Position numbers and translations under genes: made by a program. Below are positions 50,153 through 59,127 of a stretch of 64,000 nt of DNA, in pieces. The stretch spans positions 124,001-188,000 of the forward strand of contig NZ_CAJZAG010000001.1 of assembly GCF_914271485.1 (NCBI RefSeq), written 5' to 3'. The notes below the pieces were generated by a model. The model worked only from the letters and a program-made list of their open reading frames with translations, searched no databases and had not been told where the DNA came from. The number at the start of each line of letters is the position of its first letter. Positions within the stretch are counted from its first letter, which is position 1. The DNA comes from Cupriavidus pampae. GTDB taxonomy: Bacteria > Pseudomonadota > Gammaproteobacteria > Burkholderiales > Burkholderiaceae.

Positions 50153-50683
50153 ATGCCGTTTTCCGCCTGCGGGCGCCGTCACCGGTGGCCGGTCCTGCTG
50201 TCCACCGCCATGCTGCTTGCCCTGCCCGCCCTGAATGTGGCGACAGCCTCGGGGCAATCGCTGGCCGTGTCGAACACCAACGACAGTGTGGTCGCGCGTC
50301 TGGTCGCGCAGCGTGCCCGCAGCGATCAGCCCGTCGCGCTGTCCACGCTGACGTCGTTCGAATGGGATAGCTTCAGCGTGATTCGCGCGCCGGCCGGCGA
50401 GAGCATGGCCAACTGCGGGCGGCAGGGTTTCCTGCCGTGCGGGCCCGAGTTGCGGCCCGCCCCGGACAGCGTGATTCAGGTGCTGCGCTTCGAGCGCAAT
50501 GGAGAGTTCGTGTACGAGGAGCGCATCATGGCCGCGTCGGGACGCTTTGCCGAACCGCTGCCGACCGCGGTGCCGCGTCCGCAGGCCACTCTGGTGTCGT
50601 GCCCGGGGCAGGGCAGGCAACCGTTGTGGTGTCTGCAGCCACACGGTCCGCGCCCGGCGCAGCGCTTTCTGGATGGCGGCTGA
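50153..50683 (+). CDS. Secreted protein of unknown function, 176 aa
   Basis: ATG 50153 has GGAG 8–12 bases upstream. Residues 1–36 form a signal peptide (RRHRWPVLLSTAMLLALPAL..., cleavage near ATASG). The mature protein has no recognised domain. It contains paired cysteines in NCGRQGFLPCGPEL and SCPGQGRQPLWCLQ, suggesting two disulphides in the periplasm. It is not obviously operonic with pncB, which starts 71 bases later. The function is unknown. Confidence 0.75.
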   Translation: MPFSACGRRHRWPVLLSTAMLLALPALNVATASGQSLAVSNTNDSVVARLVAQRARSDQPVALSTLTSFEWDSFSVIRAPAGESMANCGRQGFLPCGPELRPAPDSVIQVLRFERNGEFVYEERIMAASGRFAEPLPTAVPRPQATLVSCPGQGRQPLWCLQPHGPRPAQRFLDGG

Positions 50684-50754
50684 GGGGCGTCCTCCGCGGG
50701 GACATCGGTTAGGATGTCTGCCTCGCGCATTGCTCCCGCCACGCCCCGTTCGTT

Positions 50755-51930
50755 ATGATCATTCGCTCGCTGCTCGACACCGACCTGTACAAATTCACGA
50801 TGATGCAGGTGGTGCTGCACCACTTCCCGCAAGCGCAGGTCGAGTACCGGTTCAAGTGCCGCAACAAGGTCGATCTGACGCCGTATGTCGATGACATCCG
50901 CGACGAACTCGCGCAACTGTGCGAGCTGCGCTTCACGGAGGAAGAGCTCGAGTATCTGCGCGGGATGCGCTTTATCAAGAGCGACTTCGTCGACTTCCTC
51001 GCGCTGTTCCATCTCAATCAGAAGTACGTGACCGTGGAACCCTCGGCCGCCGGCAATGGCGAGATCGACATCACGATCCGCGGCCCGTGGCTGCATACGA
51101 TTCTGTTCGAGGTGCCGCTGCTCGCGATCGTCAACGAGGTGTATTTCCGCCGCACGCAACCCGAGCCCGATCTGGCCGAAGGTCGTCGCCGGCTGGAGGC
51201 CAAGCTCACGCTGCTGCAGGCCGCGCCGTATGCGGATTGCGTGATCGCGGACTACGGCACGCGCCGGCGTTTCTCGGGCGACTGGCAGGAAGAGGTGCTG
51301 CTGACCGCGCGGGATATGCTTGGGGCCCAACTGGCGGGCACGAGCAACGTGCATTTCGCGCGGCTGCACAACATGACGCCGCTTGGCACCATGGCGCATG
51401 AATACCTGCAGGCGTGCCAGGCCCTCGGGCCGCGGCTGCGGGACTCGCAGGTGTTCGCGCTCGAGAACTGGGCGCGCGAATATCGCGGCGATCTCGGCAT
51501 CGCACTCTCGGATACGTACGGCTTCGACGCGTTCCTGCGCGACTTCGATCTGTACTTCTGCAAACTGTTCGATGGCGTGCGCCACGACTCGGGCGATCCG
51601 CTCGAATGGGGCGAACGCATGCTCGCGCACTATGCGGACAACCGCGTCGATCCGCGCGGCAAGACGCTGATCTTCAGCGACAGCCTGAACATTCCGAAGG
51701 TGATCGAACTGTACGACCGCTTTCGCGGCCGCTGCCGGCTCGCCTTCGGCGTGGGCACCAATCTGACCAACGACCTAGGCTACACGCCGCTGCAGATCGT
51801 CATCAAGATGGTGCGCTGCAATGGCCAGCCCGTGGCCAAGCTGTCGGACACGCCCGAGAAGACGATGTGCGACGACCCTGGCTATCTGGCCTATCTGCGA
51901 CAGGTGTTCGCGGTTCAGCGCACGGCTTAG
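50755..51930 (+). CDS. pncB: Nicotinate phosphoribosyltransferase
   Basis: 391 residues; makes nicotinate mononucleotide from nicotinate and PRPP with ATP in NAD salvage. [14 protein letters not shown] is the conserved N-terminus. The autophosphorylated His is in [11 protein letters not shown] (about residue 282). The FSDSLNIPK and [10 protein letters not shown] segments form the phosphate site. No unusual features. Confidence 0.97.
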   Translation: MIIRSLLDTDLYKFTMMQVVLHHFPQAQVEYRFKCRNKVDLTPYVDDIRDELAQLCELRFTEEELEYLRGMRFIKSDFVDFLALFHLNQKYVTVEPSAAGNGEIDITIRGPWLHTILFEVPLLAIVNEVYFRRTQPEPDLAEGRRRLEAKLTLLQAAPYADCVIADYGTRRRFSGDWQEEVLLTARDMLGAQLAGTSNVHFARLHNMTPLGTMAHEYLQACQALGPRLRDSQVFALENWAREYRGDLGIALSDTYGFDAFLRDFDLYFCKLFDGVRHDSGDPLEWGERMLAHYADNRVDPRGKTLIFSDSLNIPKVIELYDRFRGRCRLAFGVGTNLTNDLGYTPLQIVIKMVRCNGQPVAKLSDTPEKTMCDDPGYLAYLRQVFAVQRTA

Positions 51931-52035
51931 GAATATTCACGACGGACCGCGCAAGCGGCGCGTTTGTGATGGGCCGGGCAGGCCTATAATCGGCCGAACG
52001 ATTTTTCCTGATGCCCGACTCTTCTCCCGACGACC

Positions 52036-52722
52036 ATGGACACCACTGCCGCCCGCGACCGAATTCTTGCCCGCATCCGCGCCGCCCAGGGCCGTTCGCC
52101 CCAGGTGGGGCCGGGCGAGCGCGAGGCCGTGGCCGATTACCTCGAGCGTCATCCGCGCGGCCCGCAGCCCGCGCTGGGCGATGACATCACGCAAGTGTTC
52201 GTCGAGCAGGCGCAGAAGATGGCCTCGACCGTCGATCGCGTCGCCACGCTGGCCGACGTGCCCGCCGCGGCCGCGCATTATCTCGAAGGACTGAGCTTGT
52301 CGCGCCGGGCGATCGCGTGGGAGACGCTTGGCGAGCTGCCGTGGCAGGCGCACGGTCTGGACGTCGAGGTGCGTCCGCCCCTGCGCGATGCGCAGGGAGA
52401 TCTCGATCATGGCGACCTGGTCGGCATCACCGGCTGCTTCTGCGCGATTGCCGAGACGGGCTCGCTGATGCTGTTGTCGGGCCCGCAGACCTATGCCTCC
52501 GCGGCACTGCTGCCGGAGACGCATATCGCGGTGGTGCCCGTGTCGCGCATCGTCGCCAATCTCGAGGCGGCATTTACGCTGATGCGTACCGAGCGTGGCC
52601 AGCTGCCGCGCGCGACCAATGTCATCAGCGGGCCGTCGCGTACCGCTGATATCGAGCAGTCGCTGGTGCTTGGCGCGCATGGACCGTACCGCGTGCATGT
52701 GATTCTCGTTGACGACGTGTGA
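52036..52722 (+). CDS. LutC/YkgG-type LUD-domain protein
   Basis: 228 residues with a LUD domain. TGCFCAIAETGSLMLLSGP, LLPETHIAVV and the C-terminal ISGPSRTADIEQSLVLGAHGP are LutC hallmarks. LutC normally acts with the iron-sulfur proteins LutA and LutB in L-lactate oxidation. Neither is present within this window, so LutC here is separated from its usual partners or has another role. It starts 105 bases after pncB and may be read with it. Confidence 0.9.
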   Translation: MDTTAARDRILARIRAAQGRSPQVGPGEREAVADYLERHPRGPQPALGDDITQVFVEQAQKMASTVDRVATLADVPAAAAHYLEGLSLSRRAIAWETLGELPWQAHGLDVEVRPPLRDAQGDLDHGDLVGITGCFCAIAETGSLMLLSGPQTYASAALLPETHIAVVPVSRIVANLEAAFTLMRTERGQLPRATNVISGPSRTADIEQSLVLGAHGPYRVHVILVDDV

Positions 52723-52777
52723 CGCGCCGTAGGTCTTCGACTTGAACGCTCGAATTGAAGTTATTGCGACTCCATTT

Positions 52778-52791
52778 TGAGACCTGTCTCA
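52778..52791. promoter_or_regulatory. Inverted repeat upstream of the antiporter gene
   Basis: TGAGAC-CT-GTCTCA, a 6-bp perfect inverted repeat with a 2-base centre, 53 bases before the antiporter start and just upstream of a –10-like TACACT (52805–52810). Possible operator; no regulator gene is adjacent. Confidence 0.4.
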
Positions 52792-52843
52792 TAGGGGTTT
52801 GCTTTACACTGGGCCTTCCTTACGTCACAGGGAAGGCCTGCCA

Positions 52844-54256
52844 ATGCGGCTGATTTTCTCGCTTCTTTTTTCGCTCGCGCTCGGAATGCCGTCGCTCGCG
52901 CTCGCGGCGGACGTCGATGGCGCCACGCTGTCCCCGCTGTGGGGACTCCCGTTCGCAGGCATCCTACTCTCCATTGCGCTGTGCCCGCTCGTGATGCCAT
53001 CGGTATGGCACCACCACTACGGCAAGATCGCGGCGGGGTGGGGCGCGCTGTTCCTCGTGCCGTTCGCGGTTGCATTCGGCGCGCACGCGGCCGTCGCCAA
53101 CGTCGTGCATGCGTTGTTCGCGGAGTACCTGCCGTTCATCGTGCTGCTGACCGCGCTCTATGTGGTGGCGGGTGGCATCTGCGTGCGCGGCAATCTGCAT
53201 GGCTCGCCGAAGCTCAATACGTTCCTGCTCGGGCTCGGCACCGTACTGGCCAGCGTGATGGGCACCACGGGCGCGGCGATGCTGCTGATTCGCCCGCTGC
53301 TGCGTGCCAACGACAATCGCCGTCACGTCGCGCACGTGGTGGTGTTCTTTATCTTCCTGGTGGCCAATGCGGGTGGCGCGCTGACGCCGCTCGGCGATCC
53401 GCCGCTGTTCCTGGGCTTTCTGAAGGGCGTCGATTTCTTCTGGACGCTGCGCCATATCCTGCCCGAGACGCTGCTGCTGTGGGTCGTGCTGCTGGCGCTG
53501 TTCTACGTCGTCGACCGCCATTATTGGCGCAACCGCGAAGAGCAATTGCCGCGCGATCCGACGCCTGACACGGCCGGCATCCGCCTGGAAGGCAAGGCGA
53601 ACTTCGCGTTGCTGGTGGCGGTGGTGGGGCTGGTGCTGATGAGCGGGCTGTGGCAGCCGGGCGTCGTGTTCGACCTCATGGGGACCGAGGTGCCGCTGCA
53701 GGCCGCGATACGCGATGGCATGCTGATCGTGGTGACGCTGGTATCGCTTGCGGTGACGCCACGCAGTGCGCGCGTCGGCAACGAATTCAACTGGGAGCCG
53801 ATGCTCGAGGTCGGCAAGCTGTTCGCGGGTATCTTCCTGACGATCATCCCGGTCATCGCGATGTTGCGGGCCGGCACCGACGGCGCGTTCGCTGGCGTGA
53901 TTCGCCTGGTCAGCGATGCCAATGGGCAGCCAATCGATGGCATGTACTTCTGGGCGACGGGTATCCTGTCGTCGTTCCTGGATAATGCCCCGACGTATCT
54001 GGTGTTCTTCAATACCGCGGGCGGCGACCCGGCCACGCTGATGACGCGCGATGCGTCGACGCTCGCCGCGATTTCCGCGGGTGCGGTATTCATGGGCGCC
54101 AACACCTATATCGGCAACGCGCCCAACCTCATGGTCAAGGCGATTGCGGAAAGCCGCGGCGTGCGTATGCCGAGTTTCTTCGGCTACATGGCATGGTCCG
54201 GGGCAATTCTGCTGCCGATCTTTTTCGTGATGACATTCCTTTTCTTCCACGTGTGA
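52844..54256 (+). CDS. NhaD-type Na+/H+ antiporter (ion transporter superfamily)
   Basis: 470 residues, highly hydrophobic, about twelve membrane segments. The first hydrophobic stretch (MRLIFSLLFSLALGMPSLALAA) resembles a signal sequence. SVMGTTGAAMLLIRPLLRAN and NAGGALTPLGDPPLFLGFLKGV match the NhaD/CitM-like family, as does SSFLDNAPTYLVFF, where DNAPT is the second re-entrant motif. It probably exchanges Na+ for H+, though citrate-type transport is possible. Start 52844 has GGGAAGG upstream. The next gene follows after 5 bases. Confidence 0.88.
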   Translation: MRLIFSLLFSLALGMPSLALAADVDGATLSPLWGLPFAGILLSIALCPLVMPSVWHHHYGKIAAGWGALFLVPFAVAFGAHAAVANVVHALFAEYLPFIVLLTALYVVAGGICVRGNLHGSPKLNTFLLGLGTVLASVMGTTGAAMLLIRPLLRANDNRRHVAHVVVFFIFLVANAGGALTPLGDPPLFLGFLKGVDFFWTLRHILPETLLLWVVLLALFYVVDRHYWRNREEQLPRDPTPDTAGIRLEGKANFALLVAVVGLVLMSGLWQPGVVFDLMGTEVPLQAAIRDGMLIVVTLVSLAVTPRSARVGNEFNWEPMLEVGKLFAGIFLTIIPVIAMLRAGTDGAFAGVIRLVSDANGQPIDGMYFWATGILSSFLDNAPTYLVFFNTAGGDPATLMTRDASTLAAISAGAVFMGANTYIGNAPNLMVKAIAESRGVRMPSFFGYMAWSGAILLPIFFVMTFLFFHV

Positions 54257-54261
54257 GCGCT

Positions 54262-55257
54262 ATGAAGCCATCCATCCTCGTGACGCGCGCGATCTATCCC
54301 GATGTGATCGATCGCCTGGCGCAGTATTTCGATGTCGACAGCAACCAGGAAGACGCGGTGCTCGACGCCGCCGCGCTGCATGACCGGCTGACCGGGAAGG
54401 CGGGCGTGCTCGCCAACGCGGCGGACCGTATCGATGGCGCACTGGCGGCTGCGTTGCCGCAGCTCCGCGCGGTATGCAACATGGCAGTCGGCTACAACAA
54501 CCTCGATGTGCCCGCACTGACCGCGGCCGGTGTGGTGGCCACCAATACGCCCGACGTGCTGACCGAAACCACGGCCGATTTCGGCTGGGCCTTGCTGATG
54601 TCCACCGCACGGCGCGTAACGGAGTCCGAGCACTATCTGCGCGCGGGCAAGTGGGAGCGCTGGAGCTACGACATGCTGGTGGGCATGGATATCTTCGGCG
54701 CGACGCTCGGCATTCTCGGCATGGGCCGGATCGGGCAGGCTATCGCGCGGCGCGCGGCGGGTTTCGGCATGCCGGTGATCTATCACAATCGCAGCCGTCT
54801 GCCGGCAGATACCGAGCAAGCGCTCAATGCGCGTTACGTCGGCAAGGACGAGCTGCTGGCGCAGGCCGATCATCTGATTCTGGTGCTGCCGTACAGCCCC
54901 GAGAGCCATCATGCGATCGGCGCGGCGGAGCTGGCGAAGATGAAGCCGACGGCCACGCTGATCAACCTCGCGCGCGGTGGCATCGTCGACGACGCCGCGC
55001 TCGCCAGTGCGCTGCGCGCGCGCACGATCTTCGCGGCGGGGCTCGACGTGTTCGAGGGTGAGCCGAGTGTGCATCCGGACCTGCTGACGGTGCCCAACGT
55101 CGTGTTGACGCCGCACATCGCGAGTGCCTCCGAGAAGACGCGGCGCGCGATGGCGAACCTCGCTGCTGACAACCTGATCGCCGCGCTCGATGCGGGCCCA
55201 AACGCCGGGCATCCGCCTTCGGTCATCAACCCCGACGTACTGCCACGTCGCCGCTAA
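54262..55257 (+). CDS. D-2-hydroxyacid dehydrogenase (glyoxylate/hydroxypyruvate reductase type)
   Basis: 331 residues. NAD(P) loop GILGMGRIGQAIARRAAGFG (about 152–171), catalytic Arg in INLARGGIVDD, Glu in GLDVFEGEP, and His in LTPHIAS are all in place. Closest in style to GhrB, which reduces glyoxylate, hydroxypyruvate and 2-ketogluconate; substrate cannot be fixed from sequence. ATG 54262 is 5 bases after the antiporter stop, so the two are co-transcribed. Confidence 0.93.
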   Translation: MKPSILVTRAIYPDVIDRLAQYFDVDSNQEDAVLDAAALHDRLTGKAGVLANAADRIDGALAAALPQLRAVCNMAVGYNNLDVPALTAAGVVATNTPDVLTETTADFGWALLMSTARRVTESEHYLRAGKWERWSYDMLVGMDIFGATLGILGMGRIGQAIARRAAGFGMPVIYHNRSRLPADTEQALNARYVGKDELLAQADHLILVLPYSPESHHAIGAAELAKMKPTATLINLARGGIVDDAALASALRARTIFAAGLDVFEGEPSVHPDLLTVPNVVLTPHIASASEKTRRAMANLAADNLIAALDAGPNAGHPPSVINPDVLPRRR

Positions 55258-55275
55258 GCGCTGCTCAAGGAATTT

Positions 55276-56685
55276 ATGGACTGGCTGCAAATCCTGACGT
55301 TCTTCGTCGCGTTGATCGGCGTGGCGTTGCTCGTCGTGTTGCTGGCACGCACGCGTGCCTCGTCGCCAGACGCCGAGCTTGCGCGCCTGCTTGCCGCGCA
55401 CCTGGCAGAACTGCGCGGCCAGGTGCGTGACGATGCCTCGCGCGGCTTCGAGCGCGTGGAGCGCGAGCTGCGCCACGAGATCGACGAAACCGCGCGTGCA
55501 AGTCGGGGCGAAGCCGGCCAGCAGATGATGCGGTTGCAGCAGGCGTTGCTATCGCAACTGACCGAGATCGCGCGGCTGCAGAACAACCAGATCGACACAT
55601 TCGCGCAGCAGCTTGGTCGACTGACCGAATCGAACGAACGACGGTTGATCGAGGTGCGCGCGACCATCGAACAGAAGCTGCGCGATATCGAGACCAACAA
55701 TGCCACCAAGCTCGAGGAGATGCGGCGCACGGTGGACGAGAAGCTGCACGCGACGCTCGAGCAGCGCCTTGGCGAATCGTTCAAGCTGGTGTCCGATCGG
55801 CTCGAACAGGTTCATCGCGGGCTTGGCGAAATGCAGATGCTGGCGCAGGGCGTCGGCGACCTCAAGCGCGTGCTGACCAACGTAAAGACGCGCGGCACGT
55901 GGGGCGAAGTGCAGCTGGAGATGTTGCTCGAGCAAATGCTGACGGCCGAGCAGTACGGCAAGAATGTCGAGACCGTGCGCAATTCGGGCGCGCGCGTTGA
56001 ATTCGCGATTCGTCTGCCCGGCAGGGACGTACATGGCGAGCCGGTGTGGTTGCCCGTCGATGCAAAGTTTCCGAAGGAGCAGTACGAGCGACTGGTCGAT
56101 GCGCAGGAGCGCGGCGATGTGGATGGCGTGACGGTGGCGGGGCGCGAACTCGAGGTGGCGTTACGCGGCGAGGCGCAAAAGATCGCGGAGAAATATCTGT
56201 CGCCGCCGGCCACGACCGACTTCGCCATCCTGTTCTTGCCGACCGAGGGGCTTTATGCGGAAGTGTTGCGACGGCCGGGGTTGACCGATCTGCTGCAGCG
56301 AAACTATCGCGTGACCGTAGCAGGGCCGACGACGCTGACCGCGTTGCTCAACAGCTTGCAGATGGGGTTTCGCACACTGGCGCTGGAGAAGCGTTCGAGC
56401 GAAGTCTGGGAAGTGCTTGGTGCGGTCAAGACCGAGTTCGGCAAGTTTGGCGAGGTATTGGCCAAGACGCGCGACACACTCGTGCGCGCGGCGCGCAATA
56501 TCGAACAGGCGGAAGTGCGCACGCGGCAGATGGAGCGCAAGCTGCGCAATGTCGAGGCGCTGCCCGGAGAATTGGCGGAACAGCTACTGGGAACGACGCA
56601 GCCGGAAGCGGGCGGGCCCGCTATGGAGTCCGCAGGGGGCGCTGCGGAGTTACCCAGTACCTCCACTACGCCCTCAGCGGAGTAA
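55276..56685 (+). CDS. rmuC: DNA recombination protein RmuC
   Basis: 469 residues. N-terminal membrane anchor (about 4–23), a long coiled coil rich in Arg/Glu/Leu to about residue 190, and the RmuC nuclease-like domain beginning TRGTWGEVQLEMLLEQML, with VWLPVDAKFPKEQY. E. coli RmuC limits inverted-repeat-stimulated rearrangements. AAGGAATTT precedes the start. It lies 18 bases after the hydroxyacid dehydrogenase gene and is convergent with the small membrane-protein gene, directly abutting it. Confidence 0.95.
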   Translation: MDWLQILTFFVALIGVALLVVLLARTRASSPDAELARLLAAHLAELRGQVRDDASRGFERVERELRHEIDETARASRGEAGQQMMRLQQALLSQLTEIARLQNNQIDTFAQQLGRLTESNERRLIEVRATIEQKLRDIETNNATKLEEMRRTVDEKLHATLEQRLGESFKLVSDRLEQVHRGLGEMQMLAQGVGDLKRVLTNVKTRGTWGEVQLEMLLEQMLTAEQYGKNVETVRNSGARVEFAIRLPGRDVHGEPVWLPVDAKFPKEQYERLVDAQERGDVDGVTVAGRELEVALRGEAQKIAEKYLSPPATTDFAILFLPTEGLYAEVLRRPGLTDLLQRNYRVTVAGPTTLTALLNSLQMGFRTLALEKRSSEVWEVLGAVKTEFGKFGEVLAKTRDTLVRAARNIEQAEVRTRQMERKLRNVEALPGELAEQLLGTTQPEAGGPAMESAGGAAELPSTSTTPSAE

Positions 56686-56961
56686 TCAATCCTGCCGCGT
56701 TAGTTCACGCACGTGAACTTCGATACCACCGAAACGGGCGGCAACCCAGTTGTAGGCCTTGCAGCCCAGCCACAGCAGGCCGAAGCCGATCAGCGCGTTG
56801 AGGATGAGAGCCGTGAATACGGTGATGCCCGGCAGGTCGCCATAGCGGATGAAGGCGACGAACAGCCCCATCGCCACGATCGGCACCGAGAAGCACAGAT
56901 AGACCAGCACCAGCGCGCGGGCGGTCTTCACGGGGTGGAGGTATGCAATCTCCTGATTCAT
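56686..56961 (-). CDS. Two-helix membrane protein of unknown function, 91 aa
   Basis: Two membrane segments, about 15–38 and 46–68, joined by a short RYGDLPG loop. The C-terminal tail (WVAARFGGIEVHVRELTRQD) is amphipathic. ATG 56961 begins MNQEIAYLHPVKTARALVLV; longer starts upstream lack a ribosome-binding site. No recognised family. It ends directly against rmuC and precedes nothing on its strand within 200 bases. Confidence 0.65.
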   Translation of the reverse strand: MNQEIAYLHPVKTARALVLVYLCFSVPIVAMGLFVAFIRYGDLPGITVFTALILNALIGFGLLWLGCKAYNWVAARFGGIEVHVRELTRQD

Positions 56962-57191
56962 GACGGCGATATAGCGGCGATATGGGGGTGAAGAGAGGAG
57001 TACGGTGAGTACATATTTTCGTGCTGCAAGTGTAGCGACTGAGATTATGGCCGCATAGCCCGCTAATGGGCGGCATGCGTAATTCAAAGGTTTGATGTCG
57101 TAACCCCGCCAGCGAATGCTGCACAAAAACGACAGATTGTCGTGCGCCGCTATCGATCATCGATTTTGGTGATCAATATGACGGATCCATG

Positions 57192-58481
57192 TCAGACGAG
57201 GCCATCGAACGGCATCACGTTGACGGCGCCGCCGGCCGCGATCGTCTCCTCATCGTGGCCCAGCACGATAAAGCAATTGGCTTCGCTCATCGAGCGGAGC
57301 ACGCCGGAACCCTGCTGTCCGGTGATGCGAACCTCCCACTCGCCATCGGCGCCGCGCACAAGGAGACCGCGCTGATATTCGGTGCGTCCAGGCCGTTTGC
57401 GGATCGACCCCGCGCTGCGCACGCGAAACAGCGGCAGCGGCGGCACCTCGGCACCCATCTGGCGATGCAGTGCCGCGCGCACGAAATGGTAGAACGTGAC
57501 CATGACCGCCACCGGATTGCCGGGCAGCCCGAACAGCAGCGCATCGCGACCATCGGACGTGATACGGCCGAACGCCATCGGCCGTCCCGGACGCATCGCG
57601 ATCTTCCAGAACGTGACCTCGCCGAGCCGCGCCATGGTCTGCTTGGTGTAGTCCGCTTCGCCGACGGAGACGCCGCCCGACGTAATGATTGCATCCGCGT
57701 TCTCGCACGCGCTGCGAAACGCCTGTTCGAGCGCGGCCGGATCGTCGCGTACGACACCCATGTCGATCAGATCCACATGCAGGCGGCTCAACATGCCGTG
57801 CAGCGTGTATCGATTGGAATCGTAGACGCAGCCCGGATCGAGCGGTTCGCCGACCGAGCGCAGTTCGTCGCCCGTGGAGAAGAACGCCACGCGCAGCCGG
57901 CGCCGGACCTTGACTTCGGGGATGCCGAGCGACGCGAGCATGCCGATATCGGCCGGGCGCAGGATGCGGCCGTTCTGCAGGGCGGCCTGGCCGCGCGCGA
58001 GATCCTCGCCGCGGCAGCGGCGGTTGTCACCGGCGCGCACTACATCGGCGGCAAACCGGATGCGCTGGCCGTCGCCGAGCACTTCCACGAACTCCTGCGG
58101 AATCACGGTATCGCAGCCGGCCGGCATCACCGCGCCGGTCATGATGCGCACGGCCTGCGTGGCGGACGGCGCCAGCTCGGTGGCATCACCCGCATACGAC
58201 GTGCCTACCACTTCGAGCATCACACCATTCGTGCCAGCGCTGGCCAGTGCGGCACCTGCAAACGCGTAGCCGTCCATCGCCGAATTGTCATGCGCGGGCA
58301 CATCGATCGGCGAGACCACATCCTCAGCGAGCACGCGATCGAGTGCGGACCGGATCGCGACCTGCTCGACGCCGCGGATCGGCTCGATCACGTCGGCGAT
58401 GATCGCGCTCACCTGATCGACGGTCAGCGCGGCGGGATCGTAATCGGACAGGCAAGAGATGACGGATTGCAGGGAAGGCAT
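57192..58481 (-). CDS. moeA: Molybdopterin molybdenumtransferase
   Basis: 429 residues; inserts molybdate into adenylated molybdopterin. PAHDNSAMDGYAF (63–75) and the SGGVSVGEADYTKQ loop with the catalytic Asp region are diagnostic. The C-terminal domain ends NCFIVLGHDEETIAAG. Start 58481 is preceded by mobA only 8 bases away; a longer frame upstream overlaps mobA and is rejected. Third gene of moaA–mobA–moeA. Confidence 0.96.
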   Translation of the reverse strand: MPSLQSVISCLSDYDPAALTVDQVSAIIADVIEPIRGVEQVAIRSALDRVLAEDVVSPIDVPAHDNSAMDGYAFAGAALASAGTNGVMLEVVGTSYAGDATELAPSATQAVRIMTGAVMPAGCDTVIPQEFVEVLGDGQRIRFAADVVRAGDNRRCRGEDLARGQAALQNGRILRPADIGMLASLGIPEVKVRRRLRVAFFSTGDELRSVGEPLDPGCVYDSNRYTLHGMLSRLHVDLIDMGVVRDDPAALEQAFRSACENADAIITSGGVSVGEADYTKQTMARLGEVTFWKIAMRPGRPMAFGRITSDGRDALLFGLPGNPVAVMVTFYHFVRAALHRQMGAEVPPLPLFRVRSAGSIRKRPGRTEYQRGLLVRGADGEWEVRITGQQGSGVLRSMSEANCFIVLGHDEETIAAGGAVNVMPFDGLV

Positions 58482-58489
58482 GTGTGGTG

Positions 58490-59113
58490 TCAGCGCGCTT
58501 CGTGCGCGCGCAGTTCGTCCAGTGTGTTGATGTTGGCGAAGGCGGCGGCGTCGTCGAACGGCACCTCGACGAGCCGATGGCTTGCCATCCAGGTCTCGAC
58601 CTTGCGGCCACCGCGATCCAGATAGTCGCACAGACTACCGCGCGCGCTGGCGGGCACCAGGCAGAACGTCGGCTGCGGCTGGCGACGACCGTCGTCGCGG
58701 ATGGTGACTGGCATGGCGATCTCGGCCTGCGCGGCATCCACCGCCTGCGCGAGTCGCGCGACAAGATCGACTGGCAGGAATGGCGTGTCGCACGGCGACA
58801 TGACCAGCCATGCGGTTTCGCAGCGCGCAAGCCCGGCCAGCAGTCCAGCCAGTGGGCCATCGAAACGCACTTCGGTACCGGCCTCGCCGCCACCCGTGTC
58901 GTCACTCACCACGGGCACGCCGAACGCCGCATACGTGTCGAGATTGCGATTGGCATTGATGAGCTGGGCACCGGTCTGAGGCGCGAGCCGGTGCAGCGTA
59001 TGCAGCGCCATGGGTACGCCGTTAAGCGGTTGCAGGCCCTTGTCGATGCCGCCCATGCGGCTGCCGCGGCCGCCGGCGAGGATCAGTCCCGTGATGTGCG
59101 AGCGTTCGATCAT
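58490..59113 (-). CDS. mobA: Molybdenum cofactor guanylyltransferase
   Basis: 207 residues; attaches GMP to molybdopterin to give the MGD form used by DMSO-reductase-family enzymes. LILAGGRGSRMGGIDKGLQPL (about 11–31) is the GTP-binding signature, followed by the acidic metal-binding MSPCDTPFLP. Between moaA and moeA with gaps of 14 and 8 bases, so it is part of one operon. Confidence 0.95.
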   Translation of the reverse strand: MIERSHITGLILAGGRGSRMGGIDKGLQPLNGVPMALHTLHRLAPQTGAQLINANRNLDTYAAFGVPVVSDDTGGGEAGTEVRFDGPLAGLLAGLARCETAWLVMSPCDTPFLPVDLVARLAQAVDAAQAEIAMPVTIRDDGRRQPQPTFCLVPASARGSLCDYLDRGGRKVETWMASHRLVEVPFDDAAAFANINTLDELRAHEAR

Positions 59114-59127
59114 GACGTGGCCATTAG

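Noticed and set aside
57189..58625. 478-codon open frame antisense to moeA
   Set aside because: Shadow of moeA; the composition is His/Arg/Ala-rich and it lacks a ribosome-binding site.
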